A stretch of DNA of 64,000 nucleotides from JAHZFN01 sp965149945. Lineage in GTDB: Bacteria > Bacillota > Dehalobacteriia > UBA4068 > UBA4997. Under the pieces are notes generated by a model. It made no database searches. It saw only the letters and a list, made by a program, of their open reading frames with translations, and was not told where the DNA came from. Position 1 is the first letter of the stretch. Each line of letters starts with the position of its first letter. Positions 7,933-17,077 of this stretch are shown here, piece after piece. The translations under genes and the position numbers were made by a program. The stretch covers positions 1-64,000 of the forward strand of contig CBCTTQ010000004.1 of NCBI GenBank assembly GCA_965149945.1, given 5' to 3'.

Positions 7933-8304
7933 ATGAAAAAATCTTTCGCAGAATTGGCAGCCATTCGTGAAGCTGCAAAAGGCAATATGAATCTTCGCAA
8001 TGAAACCGACGCCCCCATCAGAGTAGTGGTTGGTATGGCTACCTGTGGTATCGCGGCGGGCGCTCGTCCCGTACTGAACAAGCTGGTGGAAGAAGTTAAC
8101 AAAAAAAACCTGACCGATCATGTGGCGGTTCTGCAAACCGGCTGCATCGGTATTTGTCAATTTGAACCCATCGTGGAAGTGATCCAGGAAGGAAAAGACA
8201 AAGTGACTTATGTTCACATGACTCCGGAAAAAGCGGTCAAAGTAGTGGATGAACATTTAGTAAACGGCAAAGTTGTTAGCGAATACGTGTTGAAAGCAAA
8301 ATAA
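7933..8304 (+). CDS. Thioredoxin-like [2Fe-2S] ferredoxin
   Basis: This 123-residue protein has the thioredoxin-like ferredoxin fold, with VVGMATCGIAAGAR then TGCIGICQFEP. Only three of the expected four cluster cysteines can be seen (C38, C71, C75); the residue that normally forms the first pair with C38 is not a cysteine. The same three-cysteine pattern is, as far as I recall, common to this small ferredoxin of Firmicute hydrogenase operons. It lies 18 nt before hydB and probably forms part of the electron path or an assembly state of the complex. AAAGAAAGG precedes the ATG. Confidence 0.85.
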   Translation: MKKSFAELAAIREAAKGNMNLRNETDAPIRVVVGMATCGIAAGARPVLNKLVEEVNKKNLTDHVAVLQTGCIGICQFEPIVEVIQEGKDKVTYVHMTPEKAVKVVDEHLVNGKVVSEYVLKAK

Positions 8305-8322
8305 TAAAGGAGGAGCCAATTC

Positions 8323-10110
8323 ATGTATAGATCACATATCCTCTGCTGTGGGGGTACAGGATGTACTTCTTCCGGTTCCAAAGAAATCATTGCGGCCTTT
8401 GAAGAAAATATCAAAGCCAACGGTCTGGAAGATGAAGTAAAAGTGGTAATGACCGGTTGCTTCGGTCTGTGCGCCTTGGGTCCGGTTGTTATCGTCTATC
8501 CCGAAGGAACTTTCTACAGCAGAATCACCGTAGATGATGTGAAAGAAATTGTCGATGAACATATCGTAAAAGGACGTCCTGTTCAGCGGTTGATTTATGA
8601 CGAAACCATTGAAAATGAAGAAATCAAACCCCTGAACGAAACCGGTTTCTATAAACCGCAGATTCGTGTCGCGTTGCGTAACTGCGGTGTAATCGATCCG
8701 GAAATCATCGATGAATATATCGCTCGTGACGGTTATCTTGCTTTGGAAAAAGTGCTGACCACTATGACTCCTCAAGAGGTCATTGACGAGATCAAAAAAT
8801 CCGGTCTGCGCGGTCGTGGGGGCGGCGGTTTCCCCACCGGCACGAAATGGCAGTTTGCCGCTAATTCCAAAGGCGACGTCAAATATGTCTGTTGTAATGC
8901 CGACGAAGGCGACCCGGGCGCGTTCATGGATCGTTCCGTATTGGAAGGCGATCCCCATGCGGTGATCGAAGCTATGACCATCGCCGCCTATGCCATCGGC
9001 GGTACACAGGGCTATGTCTATGTCCGCGCGGAATATCCCATTGCTGTCAGCCGTTTGCAAATCGCGATCAATCAAGCAAGAGAATACGGTTTGCTGGGCG
9101 AAAACATTATGGGTACCGGTTTCAGCTTTGATTTGGACATTCGTCTGGGCGCCGGCGCGTTCGTCTGCGGCGAAGAAACCGCTTTGATGACCTCCATCGA
9201 AGGTAATCGCGGTGAACCGAGACCTCGTCCGCCGTTCCCGGCTGTCAAAGGTTTGTTCGGCAAACCCACCATTTTGAACAATGTGGAAACCTATGCCAAT
9301 GTTCCTCAGATCATTTTGAACGGCGCCGATTGGTTTGCTTCCATGGGTACCGAAGGTTCGAAAGGTACCAAAGTATTCGCGCTGGGCGGTAAAATCAAAA
9401 ACACCGGCTTGGTGGAAGTACCTATGGGCACCACTTTGCGGACCATTATCGAAGACATCGGCGGCGGTATTCCCAACGGTAAAAAATTTAAAGCGGCTCA
9501 GACCGGCGGTCCTTCCGGCGGCTGTATTCCCGCTTCCCATATGGATGTAGCTATTGACTTTGAGTCTTTGAAAGAAATCGGCTCCATGATGGGTTCCGGC
9601 GGTTTGATTGTTATGGACGAAGACACCTGTATGGTGGATATCGCTAAATTCTTCCTGGAATTCACCGTAGATGAATCCTGCGGAAAATGTACTCCTTGCC
9701 GAATCGGTACCAAGAGAATTTATGAAATGCTCTGCGATATCACCGACGGTAAAGCAACCCTGGAAGACTTGGATCTGTTGGAAGAGCTTTGCTTGCATGT
9801 AAAGGCAAACTCTCTTTGCGGTTTGGGTCAGACTGCTCCTAACCCGGTTCTCTCTACTCTGCATTATTTCAGAGATGAATATATTGCGCACGTTGTTGAC
9901 AAAAAATGTCCTGCCGGTGTTTGCAAACACTTGTTGTCTTTTGAAATTTTGGCGGATAAATGTAAAGGATGTACCCTTTGCGCCAGAAAATGCCCCGTTG
10001 AAGCCATCAGCGGCGAACGGAAAGCGCCCCATGTTATCGACCAGAACAAATGTATTAAATGCGGCGTTTGCATCAGCAACTGTAAGTTTGACGCGATCAT
10101 CAAAAAGTAA
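8323..10110 (+). CDS. hydB: NADH-dependent [FeFe]-hydrogenase subunit B (NuoF-like)
   Basis: This 595-residue flavoprotein subunit oxidises or reduces NAD(H). Order: thioredoxin-like [2Fe-2S] domain (C9, C14, C46, C50), the FMN/NADH-binding NuoF core with GRGGGGFPTGTKW from residue 164 and GAGAFVCGEETAL, an SLBB region, the NuoF [4Fe-4S] site ESCGKCTPCR (from C453), and a C-terminal 2[4Fe-4S] ferredoxin domain (CKGCTLCARKC, CIKCGVCISNC). This multi-domain form is typical of electron-bifurcating HydABC-type hydrogenases, which couple NADH and reduced ferredoxin oxidation to H2 formation. AGGAGG precedes the ATG. Bifurcation is inferred from family membership. Confidence 0.94.
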   Translation: MYRSHILCCGGTGCTSSGSKEIIAAFEENIKANGLEDEVKVVMTGCFGLCALGPVVIVYPEGTFYSRITVDDVKEIVDEHIVKGRPVQRLIYDETIENEEIKPLNETGFYKPQIRVALRNCGVIDPEIIDEYIARDGYLALEKVLTTMTPQEVIDEIKKSGLRGRGGGGFPTGTKWQFAANSKGDVKYVCCNADEGDPGAFMDRSVLEGDPHAVIEAMTIAAYAIGGTQGYVYVRAEYPIAVSRLQIAINQAREYGLLGENIMGTGFSFDLDIRLGAGAFVCGEETALMTSIEGNRGEPRPRPPFPAVKGLFGKPTILNNVETYANVPQIILNGADWFASMGTEGSKGTKVFALGGKIKNTGLVEVPMGTTLRTIIEDIGGGIPNGKKFKAAQTGGPSGGCIPASHMDVAIDFESLKEIGSMMGSGGLIVMDEDTCMVDIAKFFLEFTVDESCGKCTPCRIGTKRIYEMLCDITDGKATLEDLDLLEELCLHVKANSLCGLGQTAPNPVLSTLHYFRDEYIAHVVDKKCPAGVCKHLLSFEILADKCKGCTLCARKCPVEAISGERKAPHVIDQNKCIKCGVCISNCKFDAIIKK

Positions 10111-10128
10111 GAGAGGAGAGAGTGATCA

Positions 10129-11883
10129 ATGGAAAAAGTTAATATTAAAATTAACGGCACGCCCATGACTGTGGATGCCAACACCACAGTGCTGAAGGCC
10201 GCCCATGACGCAGGTGTTGATGTGCCAACTCTCTGCTACATGAAAGATATCAATGAAATCGGCGCCTGCCGTATTTGTATGGTTGAAGTTTCTGAAGGCG
10301 GTCGTCCCGCCAAATTGGTTGCTTCTTGCGTATATCCCGTATCGGAAGGCATGGAAGTATTCACGTCTACCGCGAAAGTAATCAAATCCAGAAAACTTAC
10401 GTTGGAGTTGATTCTAAGCAACCACAATATGCAGTGCTTGACTTGTAAAAGAAACCAGAACTGCGAATTGCAGACACTGGCACAGAAATACGGCGTAGAC
10501 AAAGTACGCTTTAAACACGATACCTTTGAAGAAGATATCGACAACACAACGGGTGTAATTGTGCGGGATAATAGTAAATGTATCCTTTGCCGCCGCTGTG
10601 TAGCCGCTTGTAAAAATCATCAGGCTGTTGCTGTTATCGGCGCGACACAGCGTGGTTTTGATACAGAAATTGCCTGTGCTTTTGAGAAAAAATTGAAGGA
10701 TGTTCCTTGTGTAAGTTGCGGTCAGTGTATTGTTGCCTGTCCGACCGGCGCGCTTCATGAAAGAGATCAAGTGGACGATGTCATCGATGTATTGAACGAT
10801 CCCAACAAACACGTGGTAGTGGCTATCGCGCCTTCTGTTCGCGTTCATATGGGTGAATTCTTCGATATGCCCATCGGCACCAACACCCACGGCAAAATCG
10901 CTACCGCTCTCAAAATGATGGGCTTTGACGGCGTATTCGATGTGGATACGGCGGCTGACGTAACCATCATGGAAGAAGGTACCGAACTGCTGCACAGATT
11001 GGAAAACGGCGGTCCTCTGCCTCTGATTACTTCTTGCTCCCCCGGCTGGATTAAATTTGCGGAATATTATTATCCGGAATTGTTGGATAACGTTTCTTCC
11101 TGCAAATCTCCCCAGGGTATGTACGGCAGCTTGATGAAAACCTATTATGCCGACAAACAAGGTATCGATCCTAAAAACATAGTAGTTGTTTCCGTAATGC
11201 CTTGTACCGCTAAGAAATTCGAAGCCGGTCGTGAAGACTTGCGCGTAGATGGTTTAGATCCCATCGATATTTCTTTGACTTCCAGAGAATTGGCTGATTT
11301 AATTCGGAGAATGGGCATCAACTTCGCTCAGTTGGAAGACAGCGAATTCGACCCCGCTTTCGGCATCGCTTCCGGCGCCGGTCATATTTTCGGTGTTACC
11401 GGCGGTGTAATGGAAGCCGCTCTGCGTACGGTAGCAGAAATCGTCAACAAAGAACCTCTGGAAAAATTGGAATTTGAAGAAGTTCGCGGTTTCGAAGGCA
11501 TCAAAGAAGCCACCATCAAACTGAAAGGATTGGATGTTAATGTGGCGGTAACTTCCGGTTTAGCCAACGCCCGGAAATTGCTGGATATGGTGAAGAGTGG
11601 CGAAAAGAATTATCACTTTATCGAAGTGATGGCTTGTCCCGGCGGCTGTGTAAACGGCGGCGGTCAGCCCATTCAGCCTACTTCTATCACCAACTTTACC
11701 GATGTCAGAGAAGCAAGAGCTAAGGGTCTCTATGATTTCGATTCTTCTCTGCCGCTGAGAAAGAGCCATGAAAATCCCGTGGTAAAAGAAATCTATGATA
11801 CTTATCTGGATGCTCCCGGCAGCGAAAAAGCTCATCATATTTTGCATACTACCTATGTAAAACGGGATAAATTCCCGGAATAA
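10129..11883 (+). CDS. hydA: [FeFe]-hydrogenase catalytic subunit A
   Basis: This 584-residue subunit reduces protons at an H-cluster. Order: N-terminal plant-type [2Fe-2S] domain (CYMKDINEIGACRIC), His-Cys [4Fe-4S] segment (HNMQCLTCKRNQNC), 2[4Fe-4S] ferredoxin domain (CILCRRCVAAC, CVSCGQCIVAC), H-cluster domain with TSCSPGW (C303), MPCTAKKFE and MACPGGCVNGGGQ. The first motif differs from the textbook TSCCPGW: a serine (S304) takes the position of the second cysteine. The length and domain set fit the M3-type subunit of HydABC. RBS GAGAGGAGAG precedes the ATG, and a strong terminator follows. Maturases HydE/F/G are not in this window. Confidence 0.95.
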   Translation: MEKVNIKINGTPMTVDANTTVLKAAHDAGVDVPTLCYMKDINEIGACRICMVEVSEGGRPAKLVASCVYPVSEGMEVFTSTAKVIKSRKLTLELILSNHNMQCLTCKRNQNCELQTLAQKYGVDKVRFKHDTFEEDIDNTTGVIVRDNSKCILCRRCVAACKNHQAVAVIGATQRGFDTEIACAFEKKLKDVPCVSCGQCIVACPTGALHERDQVDDVIDVLNDPNKHVVVAIAPSVRVHMGEFFDMPIGTNTHGKIATALKMMGFDGVFDVDTAADVTIMEEGTELLHRLENGGPLPLITSCSPGWIKFAEYYYPELLDNVSSCKSPQGMYGSLMKTYYADKQGIDPKNIVVVSVMPCTAKKFEAGREDLRVDGLDPIDISLTSRELADLIRRMGINFAQLEDSEFDPAFGIASGAGHIFGVTGGVMEAALRTVAEIVNKEPLEKLEFEEVRGFEGIKEATIKLKGLDVNVAVTSGLANARKLLDMVKSGEKNYHFIEVMACPGGCVNGGGQPIQPTSITNFTDVREARAKGLYDFDSSLPLRKSHENPVVKEIYDTYLDAPGSEKAHHILHTTYVKRDKFPE

Positions 11884-11895
11884 AAAGTTCCGCGA

Positions 11896-11930
11896 CAGGG
11901 GACGGCAGGAAAGCCGTCCCCTGTTTTTTT
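11896..11930 (+). terminator. Rho-independent terminator after hydA
   Basis: An 11-bp stem (11896-11906 with 11913-11923) is followed by seven T. Confidence 0.93.
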
Positions 11931-12253
11931 ATGGTGAAATTTACACTGATTTAATCGGTGTGATTTTTTTTCTGCGATGATAATAAGAGAGGATAACAAA
12001 AGACAAGCCGGAGCAAAAGAGGAAGCAGACGGCAAAACAGTGATTCTGTCGGAGAAGAAGAAATTTGCAAAGCGTTTACTCGGAAAGAACCTAAGCTCGG
12101 AAGAAATTCGTTACGAAGGAAGAAGGAAGAGTACAAGGGCAGTGTGAGAAAAACAGAAATGGGACGGCGGCGGAAAAACAGATGGAAGAAGAAAGAGCAT
12201 TGGACGAAACACCGAGAAAACCGCAGTGTCAGGCGAAAAAAATGAAAAGTCCG
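11931..12253. other. Gene-free stretch between hydA and the efflux promoter
   Basis: About 320 nt, purine-rich on the + strand, with no open frame that has a ribosome site or recognisable product. Confidence 0.5.
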
Positions 12254-12282
12254 TTGCTTTTTGAGGTGGAATCGCTTATAAT
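12254..12282 (+). promoter_or_regulatory. Predicted promoter of the RND efflux operon
   Basis: TTGCTT (12254-12259) and TATAAT (12277-12282) have a 17-bp spacer. The first gene starts near 12621, leaving an unusually long leader of about 330 nt. Confidence 0.7.
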
Positions 12283-12295
12283 AAAATAGTGAAGT

Positions 12296-12311
12296 CCGAC
12301 CGTTCGGTCGG
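12296..12311. promoter_or_regulatory. Palindromic operator, likely for the operon's TetR repressor
   Basis: The inverted repeat CCGACC-GTTC-GGTCGG starts 13 nt after the -10 box, so it overlaps or directly follows the expected transcription start. GGTCGG is then followed by an overlapping GTCGG. A TetR gene closes the same operon at 18362, making autorepression the simplest reading. Confidence 0.68.
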
Positions 12312-12620
12312 TCGGTGGAATGGCCTTAACAGGTGTCTGTTAAATGGAAGATAGAGGCGCCGAATGTTTTCCGATGCGCGTTTTTAAGAAGCATGAAGGT
12401 GTCTGCGTCAGTTTTTCGAAGAAATCTGAGGAAAATAAATCAGAGTCTCAGCGGATAAGGGTGGCGAGGCGCGAAGAAAATTTCAGAATCGCGAAAATCT
12501 GAAAAGTCGAATTGACAACAGACGATGCTTGAGAGTGGCAGGGATTGTTACGGCAACAAACCATATAGCCGGGAGAGAAAACGGCGGTTATGCAAGATTG
12601 GTGAAGGAGTGGACGAGAGA

Positions 12621-13766
12621 ATGGTAGAAAAGTCGAACCGCAAAAAAATTGTTATCATCGGGATTATTGTGGTTGTTGTCGCCGCTTTAATCGGATTTCG
12701 CATTTATCAAAATGTCAGTCAAACCGCCACGACGGAAGAAACGGAAAGCATCGCGGTAGAAACGGCGGCGGTACAAATGGGGACATTGGAAGAAACTACT
12801 ACTTTAAAAGGTACCCTGGCGGGCGGCCGTGAAGTGGATGTGCCGCCGCAAATTTCCGGTACCGTGCAAAGTGTTAATGTGGCGGTGGGTGATTATGTCA
12901 CGGCGGGGCAGACTCTTTGTTCCATTGATAACAGCAATTATCAGTCCAATCTCTTGCAGGCGCAGGCCAATTATAACGCGGCTTTGGCCACCGCCAATAA
13001 CGCGAAAGCTAATTTGGCGAGAATGCAGGCTTTGTATGAAGAAGGGGCTGTTTCTCTGCAGCAGGTAGAACAAGCACAGCTGGCGGTGGATACTTCCGGT
13101 GTGGATGCTGCCGCGGCGCAGGTACAGGCGGCACAGCAACAAATTCAAAATTGCGTGGTGACAGCGCCCATCAGCGGCGAAGTGGCGGCGGTCAACGTAC
13201 AACAGGGCGGCATGGCTGCTTCCGGTGGGGCAGTGGTACGGCTGGTGACGGTGGATGATGTGAAACTGGTTGCCGATGTGACGGAGAGCAATATCAATCG
13301 GGTAAAAGAAGGGGATACGGTTAATGTGAAGATTGAGGCGGCCAGCGAATACGATTTTATCGGCAAGATTACCGGCGTCGCGCCGGCAGCGGACGCCCAA
13401 ACCAATCTGTATCCGGTGGAAATTACCATCAGCAACGCCAGCGGTTTGTTGAAACCGGGAATGTTTGCCGAGGCGCAATTGGTGATTAATCGAGTGGATA
13501 ATGTTCTGATGGTGCCCGCGGAAGCCGTCAATACAGAAAACTGCGTATTTGTGTTGCAAGCTGATAATACCGTGAAAAAAGTACCGGTGGAAGTGGGGAT
13601 CAGCAATGAAAATTATGTCGAAATTATTTCCGGTTTGGAGCTGGGACAGTCTGTGGTGACGACGGGACAGCATCTGCTTTTTGACGGGGCGCCGGTGCGG
13701 GATGTGACCGATGTTGTCTCCACGGAAGCAGAACCTGTTGCGTCTGAGCAAGAAACGGCGAATTAA
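12621..13766 (+). CDS. RND efflux periplasmic adaptor (membrane fusion protein)
   Basis: This 381-residue adaptor links an RND pump to an outer channel. An N-terminal membrane anchor (KIVIIGIIVVVVAALIGF) is followed by a lipoyl/barrel-sandwich half (VDVPPQISGTVQSVNV..GDYVTAGQTL), an alpha-helical hairpin of Ala/Gln-rich heptads (about 115-180), the second lipoyl half (VTAPISGEVAAVNV), a beta-barrel and the membrane-proximal domain. It ends in an acidic tail. I choose ATG 12621, preceded by AAGGAG; an in-frame ATG at 12525 would add 32 charged residues without a clear ribosome site. The next gene is the pump itself, 12 nt away. Confidence 0.9.
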   Translation: MVEKSNRKKIVIIGIIVVVVAALIGFRIYQNVSQTATTEETESIAVETAAVQMGTLEETTTLKGTLAGGREVDVPPQISGTVQSVNVAVGDYVTAGQTLCSIDNSNYQSNLLQAQANYNAALATANNAKANLARMQALYEEGAVSLQQVEQAQLAVDTSGVDAAAAQVQAAQQQIQNCVVTAPISGEVAAVNVQQGGMAASGGAVVRLVTVDDVKLVADVTESNINRVKEGDTVNVKIEAASEYDFIGKITGVAPAADAQTNLYPVEITISNASGLLKPGMFAEAQLVINRVDNVLMVPAEAVNTENCVFVLQADNTVKKVPVEVGISNENYVEIISGLELGQSVVTTGQHLLFDGAPVRDVTDVVSTEAEPVASEQETAN

Positions 13767-13778
13767 CAGGAGGGCGCC

Positions 13779-16700
13779 ATGGGTTTTATTCGCAGTGCTG
13801 TGAAACGGCGTGTGACGGTTTCAATGTGTTTTTTTTGCATTGTTCTGTTGGGTGTCGTTTCTTTCGGAAACATCGGAATGGACCTTTTCCCCGCCATGGA
13901 AATGCCCATGACGATGGTGTATACTACCTATACGGGAGCCGGCTCCGAAGAAGTGGAAAGCATGATTACCGAGCCGCTGGAAGAATCTTTTGCCAGTTTG
14001 CAAAATGTGGATTCTATTCAATCCCAATCTTCTTCGGGGCTTTCCGTTGTCATGGTGAGTTATGATTATGGGACAGATTTGGATTTTGCCAGCTTGAATA
14101 TGCGAGAGCGGATTGATTTGGTGAAGGATCTGCTGCCGGAAGATGCCGGCACCCCTACTATTTATCGCATGTCTGCCGATGCCATGCCGGTGCAGATTAT
14201 GGCCATCAGCGGCAGCGGCAATTTGGCCGATTTGAAAACTACCGTGGAAAATGAAATTGTTCCCGCCATTGAAAGCCAAGACGGTGTGGCTTCGGTGGAA
14301 ACAGGCGGGGGGCTGACAGAGGCTGTTACCATCGAAATCGATGAAACGGTTTTGGAAAATTACGGTTTGACCATGGACAACATTGTTTCCACCATTCAAG
14401 CGCATAATATTAATTTGGCTGCCGGTTCCATCGTCAGCAACAACAAGGATATGACAATCCGGGTTTTGGGACAGTATGACAGCTTGGCGGATATTGAAAA
14501 CACCAATATTGTGCTGCCTTCCGGCAAGTCTGTTTTGCTGAAGGATTTGGCGCGGGTTTCCATTACCACCACCGCCGATGAAATGAAGGTGAGTCGTGAC
14601 GGCAACGACGCTATTTATCTGTCTGTTACCAAAGCCTCTGATGCCAATACGGTTTCCACGACAGAAAATGTCAACGCTGCATTGGCGGAATTGGAACCGA
14701 CTTTGCCTACGGGGACTACGGTAACGAGTGTTTTGAATCAGGGAGATTATATTACTTCCACCATCGATTCGTTGCGCGACAGTTTGCTGATTGGTTCCGG
14801 GTTGGCAATCTTGATTTTGTTGGTTTTCCTGCGCAGTATTCGCAGTACGTTGATCATTGCTATTTCGATCCCCATTTCTTTGATCAGTACGTTTGTGTTG
14901 ATGTATTTTACGGGGATGACGATTAACATCATGACCTTGGGCGGTCTTTCTTTGGGCGCGGGGATGATGGTAGACTGTTCTATTGTTATTTTGGAGAATA
15001 TTCAGCGGTACATTTCCATGGGTATGAATCGGGAAGAGGCCGCTGTCAAAGGTACCAAAGAGCTGGTATTGGCGGTGGTTGCTTCCACCTTGACCACGGT
15101 CGCGGTTTTTCTGCCGGTAGTATTTATGGGCGGTTTGGTTTCCATGATCTTTAAGGATTTCGCGTTGACCATCACCTTTGCTTTGATGGCGTCTTTGGTG
15201 GTATCTGTGACCCTGGTCCCGATGCTTTCGGCGCAGTTGCTGCGACCGGAAATTTCCAAAGGGGAAAAATTTGCTGAAAAGAAACCGAGTTTCGTAGTTC
15301 GACTGCAGTATAAAGTGGGCGATGGTTATGAAGCTTTGAAACGAAACTACCAAAGTTTTTTATCCTGGTCGTTAGACCATCGTAAATCAGTAGTGCTGAC
15401 CGTTTGTATTTTGTTTTTCGGATCATTGGCCTCTTTGGCAGTAGTGGGAATGGAGTTTATTCCCGCGTCAGAAACGGGGCAATTGAGCGTTTCCGTGACG
15501 ATGGAAGACGGTATTTCCGAGGAAGCCGCCGAAGAAATGGCGGCACAAGCCGATACCGCTATTCAGGGGGTTTGCGGAGAGGATTTGGTCAGTTCTTTGG
15601 TGTTGGTGCAAGATAATACCGCCACCATTTATGTGAACTTACGGGATAAAGAGGAGCGGCTGCAGTCGGCAAATGCTTATGGGGAGGCTGTGCGCGGCGC
15701 CCTGGGGAACATCGCCGGCATCGAATATTCGGTGACGGTGGGTGATATGATGACCGGCAGTTTTTCCGGAATGGGCGCTACCGATATAACGATGAATGTC
15801 AAAGGGGATGATCTCGATGAGATTGCCGCTATTTGCGATCAAGTAGTGGCAAAAATGGAAAGCATCCCCGGCGCGCGGGAAATTTCCAGCAGCATCGAAG
15901 ATTCGGTTCCAGAATTGCATATTCGGGTCAATGATGACAAAGTCGCCGCGATGGGACTGACGGTGCCGGCTGTCAGCGCCGCTATCAGCACCTATCTGGA
16001 CGGCAGTAACGCTTCGTCTTATACCATGGAAGACGGGCGGGAAATTGATGTTCAGGTGGATTATCAGGAAGACAGCGCTGTCAATACTTATCAGGATTTG
16101 TTAAATGTTCCCATCACCACCGCCACTGGCACCACTTATCTGCTGTCTGATGTGGCCGATGTAGAAGTAGGAGAAGGACCGGTCAGCATCAACCGCGAGG
16201 ACTCCAAACGGCTGGCTACGATTACCTGTTCATTGGTGGGTGTAGATTTGAACACCTATACGGAAGAATTAAATGAATCGTTGAAGGATATTGTGCTGCC
16301 CAGCGGGTATGAAATCTATTCCGGCGGGATGTTTGAAGAAATGATGGATTCCTTTAAAGTACTGGGCTGGGGCGCCGTGTTGGCCATTATTCTGGTTTAC
16401 ATGGTGATGGCGGCGCTTTTTGAGTCTTTTTTGCAGCCGTTCATCATATTGTTCACCTTGCCGACGGCTTTCATTGGGGTGATGCTGGGGTTGTTGCTTA
16501 CCGGCACTACTCTGAATGTGGTGACGTTGATCGGGATCGTCATGTTGATCGGGATTGTGGTTAACAATGGGATTGTGCTAGTAGATTATGTCAACAATCT
16601 GCGTAGAGAGGATCCTGAAATGACTTGCAGAGAGGCGCTGATGATTGCGGGGCCGTTGCGTCTGCGACCCATTTTGATGACGGCGTTGACTACCATTTTG

Positions 16701-16994
16701 GGAATGATCCCCATGGCGATTTCCCAGGCGGATGGGGCGGAAATGAGTCGCGGCATGGCTATTGCCGTCAGCTTCGGTCTCACTGCTTCCACCTTCTTTA
16801 CACTGATTTTTGTTCCCGTGATTTACAGTATTGTGGATGATCGCAGAAACAAAAGCAATCAGAAAGGCACCTACCAAAAATTGAAGAAGCGTTTGACGGA
16901 GGAACCGGTACAAGGAGAAGCCCTGATGGCGGAAGCAATCTCTGCGGACACGCAAACGGGCGATACAGGTTCTGAATCGACGGCAAGCCCGTAA
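13779..16994 (+). CDS. RND-family multidrug efflux pump (HAE-1-like)
   Basis: This 1071-residue inner-membrane pump has the internally duplicated RND layout: TM1 near 12-32, a large periplasmic porter/docking loop, TM2-6, TM7 near 525, a second loop and TM8-12 to about 1025. RND features include FPAMEMPMTMVYTTYTGAGSEE-like porter start and GMMVDCSIVILEN in TM4. The aspartate pair used for proton relay in AcrB (DD) is DC here, and the TM10 lysine is replaced (VVNNGIVLVDYV). Substrates cannot be predicted; drugs, lipids or surfactants are all possible. AGGAGG precedes the ATG. It follows its adaptor and precedes a TolC-like gene. Confidence 0.93.
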   Translation: MGFIRSAVKRRVTVSMCFFCIVLLGVVSFGNIGMDLFPAMEMPMTMVYTTYTGAGSEEVESMITEPLEESFASLQNVDSIQSQSSSGLSVVMVSYDYGTDLDFASLNMRERIDLVKDLLPEDAGTPTIYRMSADAMPVQIMAISGSGNLADLKTTVENEIVPAIESQDGVASVETGGGLTEAVTIEIDETVLENYGLTMDNIVSTIQAHNINLAAGSIVSNNKDMTIRVLGQYDSLADIENTNIVLPSGKSVLLKDLARVSITTTADEMKVSRDGNDAIYLSVTKASDANTVSTTENVNAALAELEPTLPTGTTVTSVLNQGDYITSTIDSLRDSLLIGSGLAILILLVFLRSIRSTLIIAISIPISLISTFVLMYFTGMTINIMTLGGLSLGAGMMVDCSIVILENIQRYISMGMNREEAAVKGTKELVLAVVASTLTTVAVFLPVVFMGGLVSMIFKDFALTITFALMASLVVSVTLVPMLSAQLLRPEISKGEKFAEKKPSFVVRLQYKVGDGYEALKRNYQSFLSWSLDHRKSVVLTVCILFFGSLASLAVVGMEFIPASETGQLSVSVTMEDGISEEAAEEMAAQADTAIQGVCGEDLVSSLVLVQDNTATIYVNLRDKEERLQSANAYGEAVRGALGNIAGIEYSVTVGDMMTGSFSGMGATDITMNVKGDDLDEIAAICDQVVAKMESIPGAREISSSIEDSVPELHIRVNDDKVAAMGLTVPAVSAAISTYLDGSNASSYTMEDGREIDVQVDYQEDSAVNTYQDLLNVPITTATGTTYLLSDVADVEVGEGPVSINREDSKRLATITCSLVGVDLNTYTEELNESLKDIVLPSGYEIYSGGMFEEMMDSFKVLGWGAVLAIILVYMVMAALFESFLQPFIILFTLPTAFIGVMLGLLLTGTTLNVVTLIGIVMLIGIVVNNGIVLVDYVNNLRREDPEMTCREALMIAGPLRLRPILMTALTTILGMIPMAISQADGAEMSRGMAIAVSFGLTASTFFTLIFVPVIYSIVDDRRNKSNQKGTYQKLKKRLTEEPVQGEALMAEAISADTQTGDTGSESTASP

Positions 16995-17077
16995 TACGAA
17001 GAAAGAAGATATGATTCTGTAGAATAGATCGATTGCGGACGGAAGGAAAAGAAAAAGGAAGATCGAGAGGTGTTTTG

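Noticed and set aside
8332..10032. 566-codon open frame on the minus strand
   Set aside because: Antisense shadow of hydB with no ribosome site or recognisable domain.
13821..15353. 510-codon open frame on the minus strand
   Set aside because: Antisense shadow of the RND pump gene, made of His/Gln/Arg-rich sequence.
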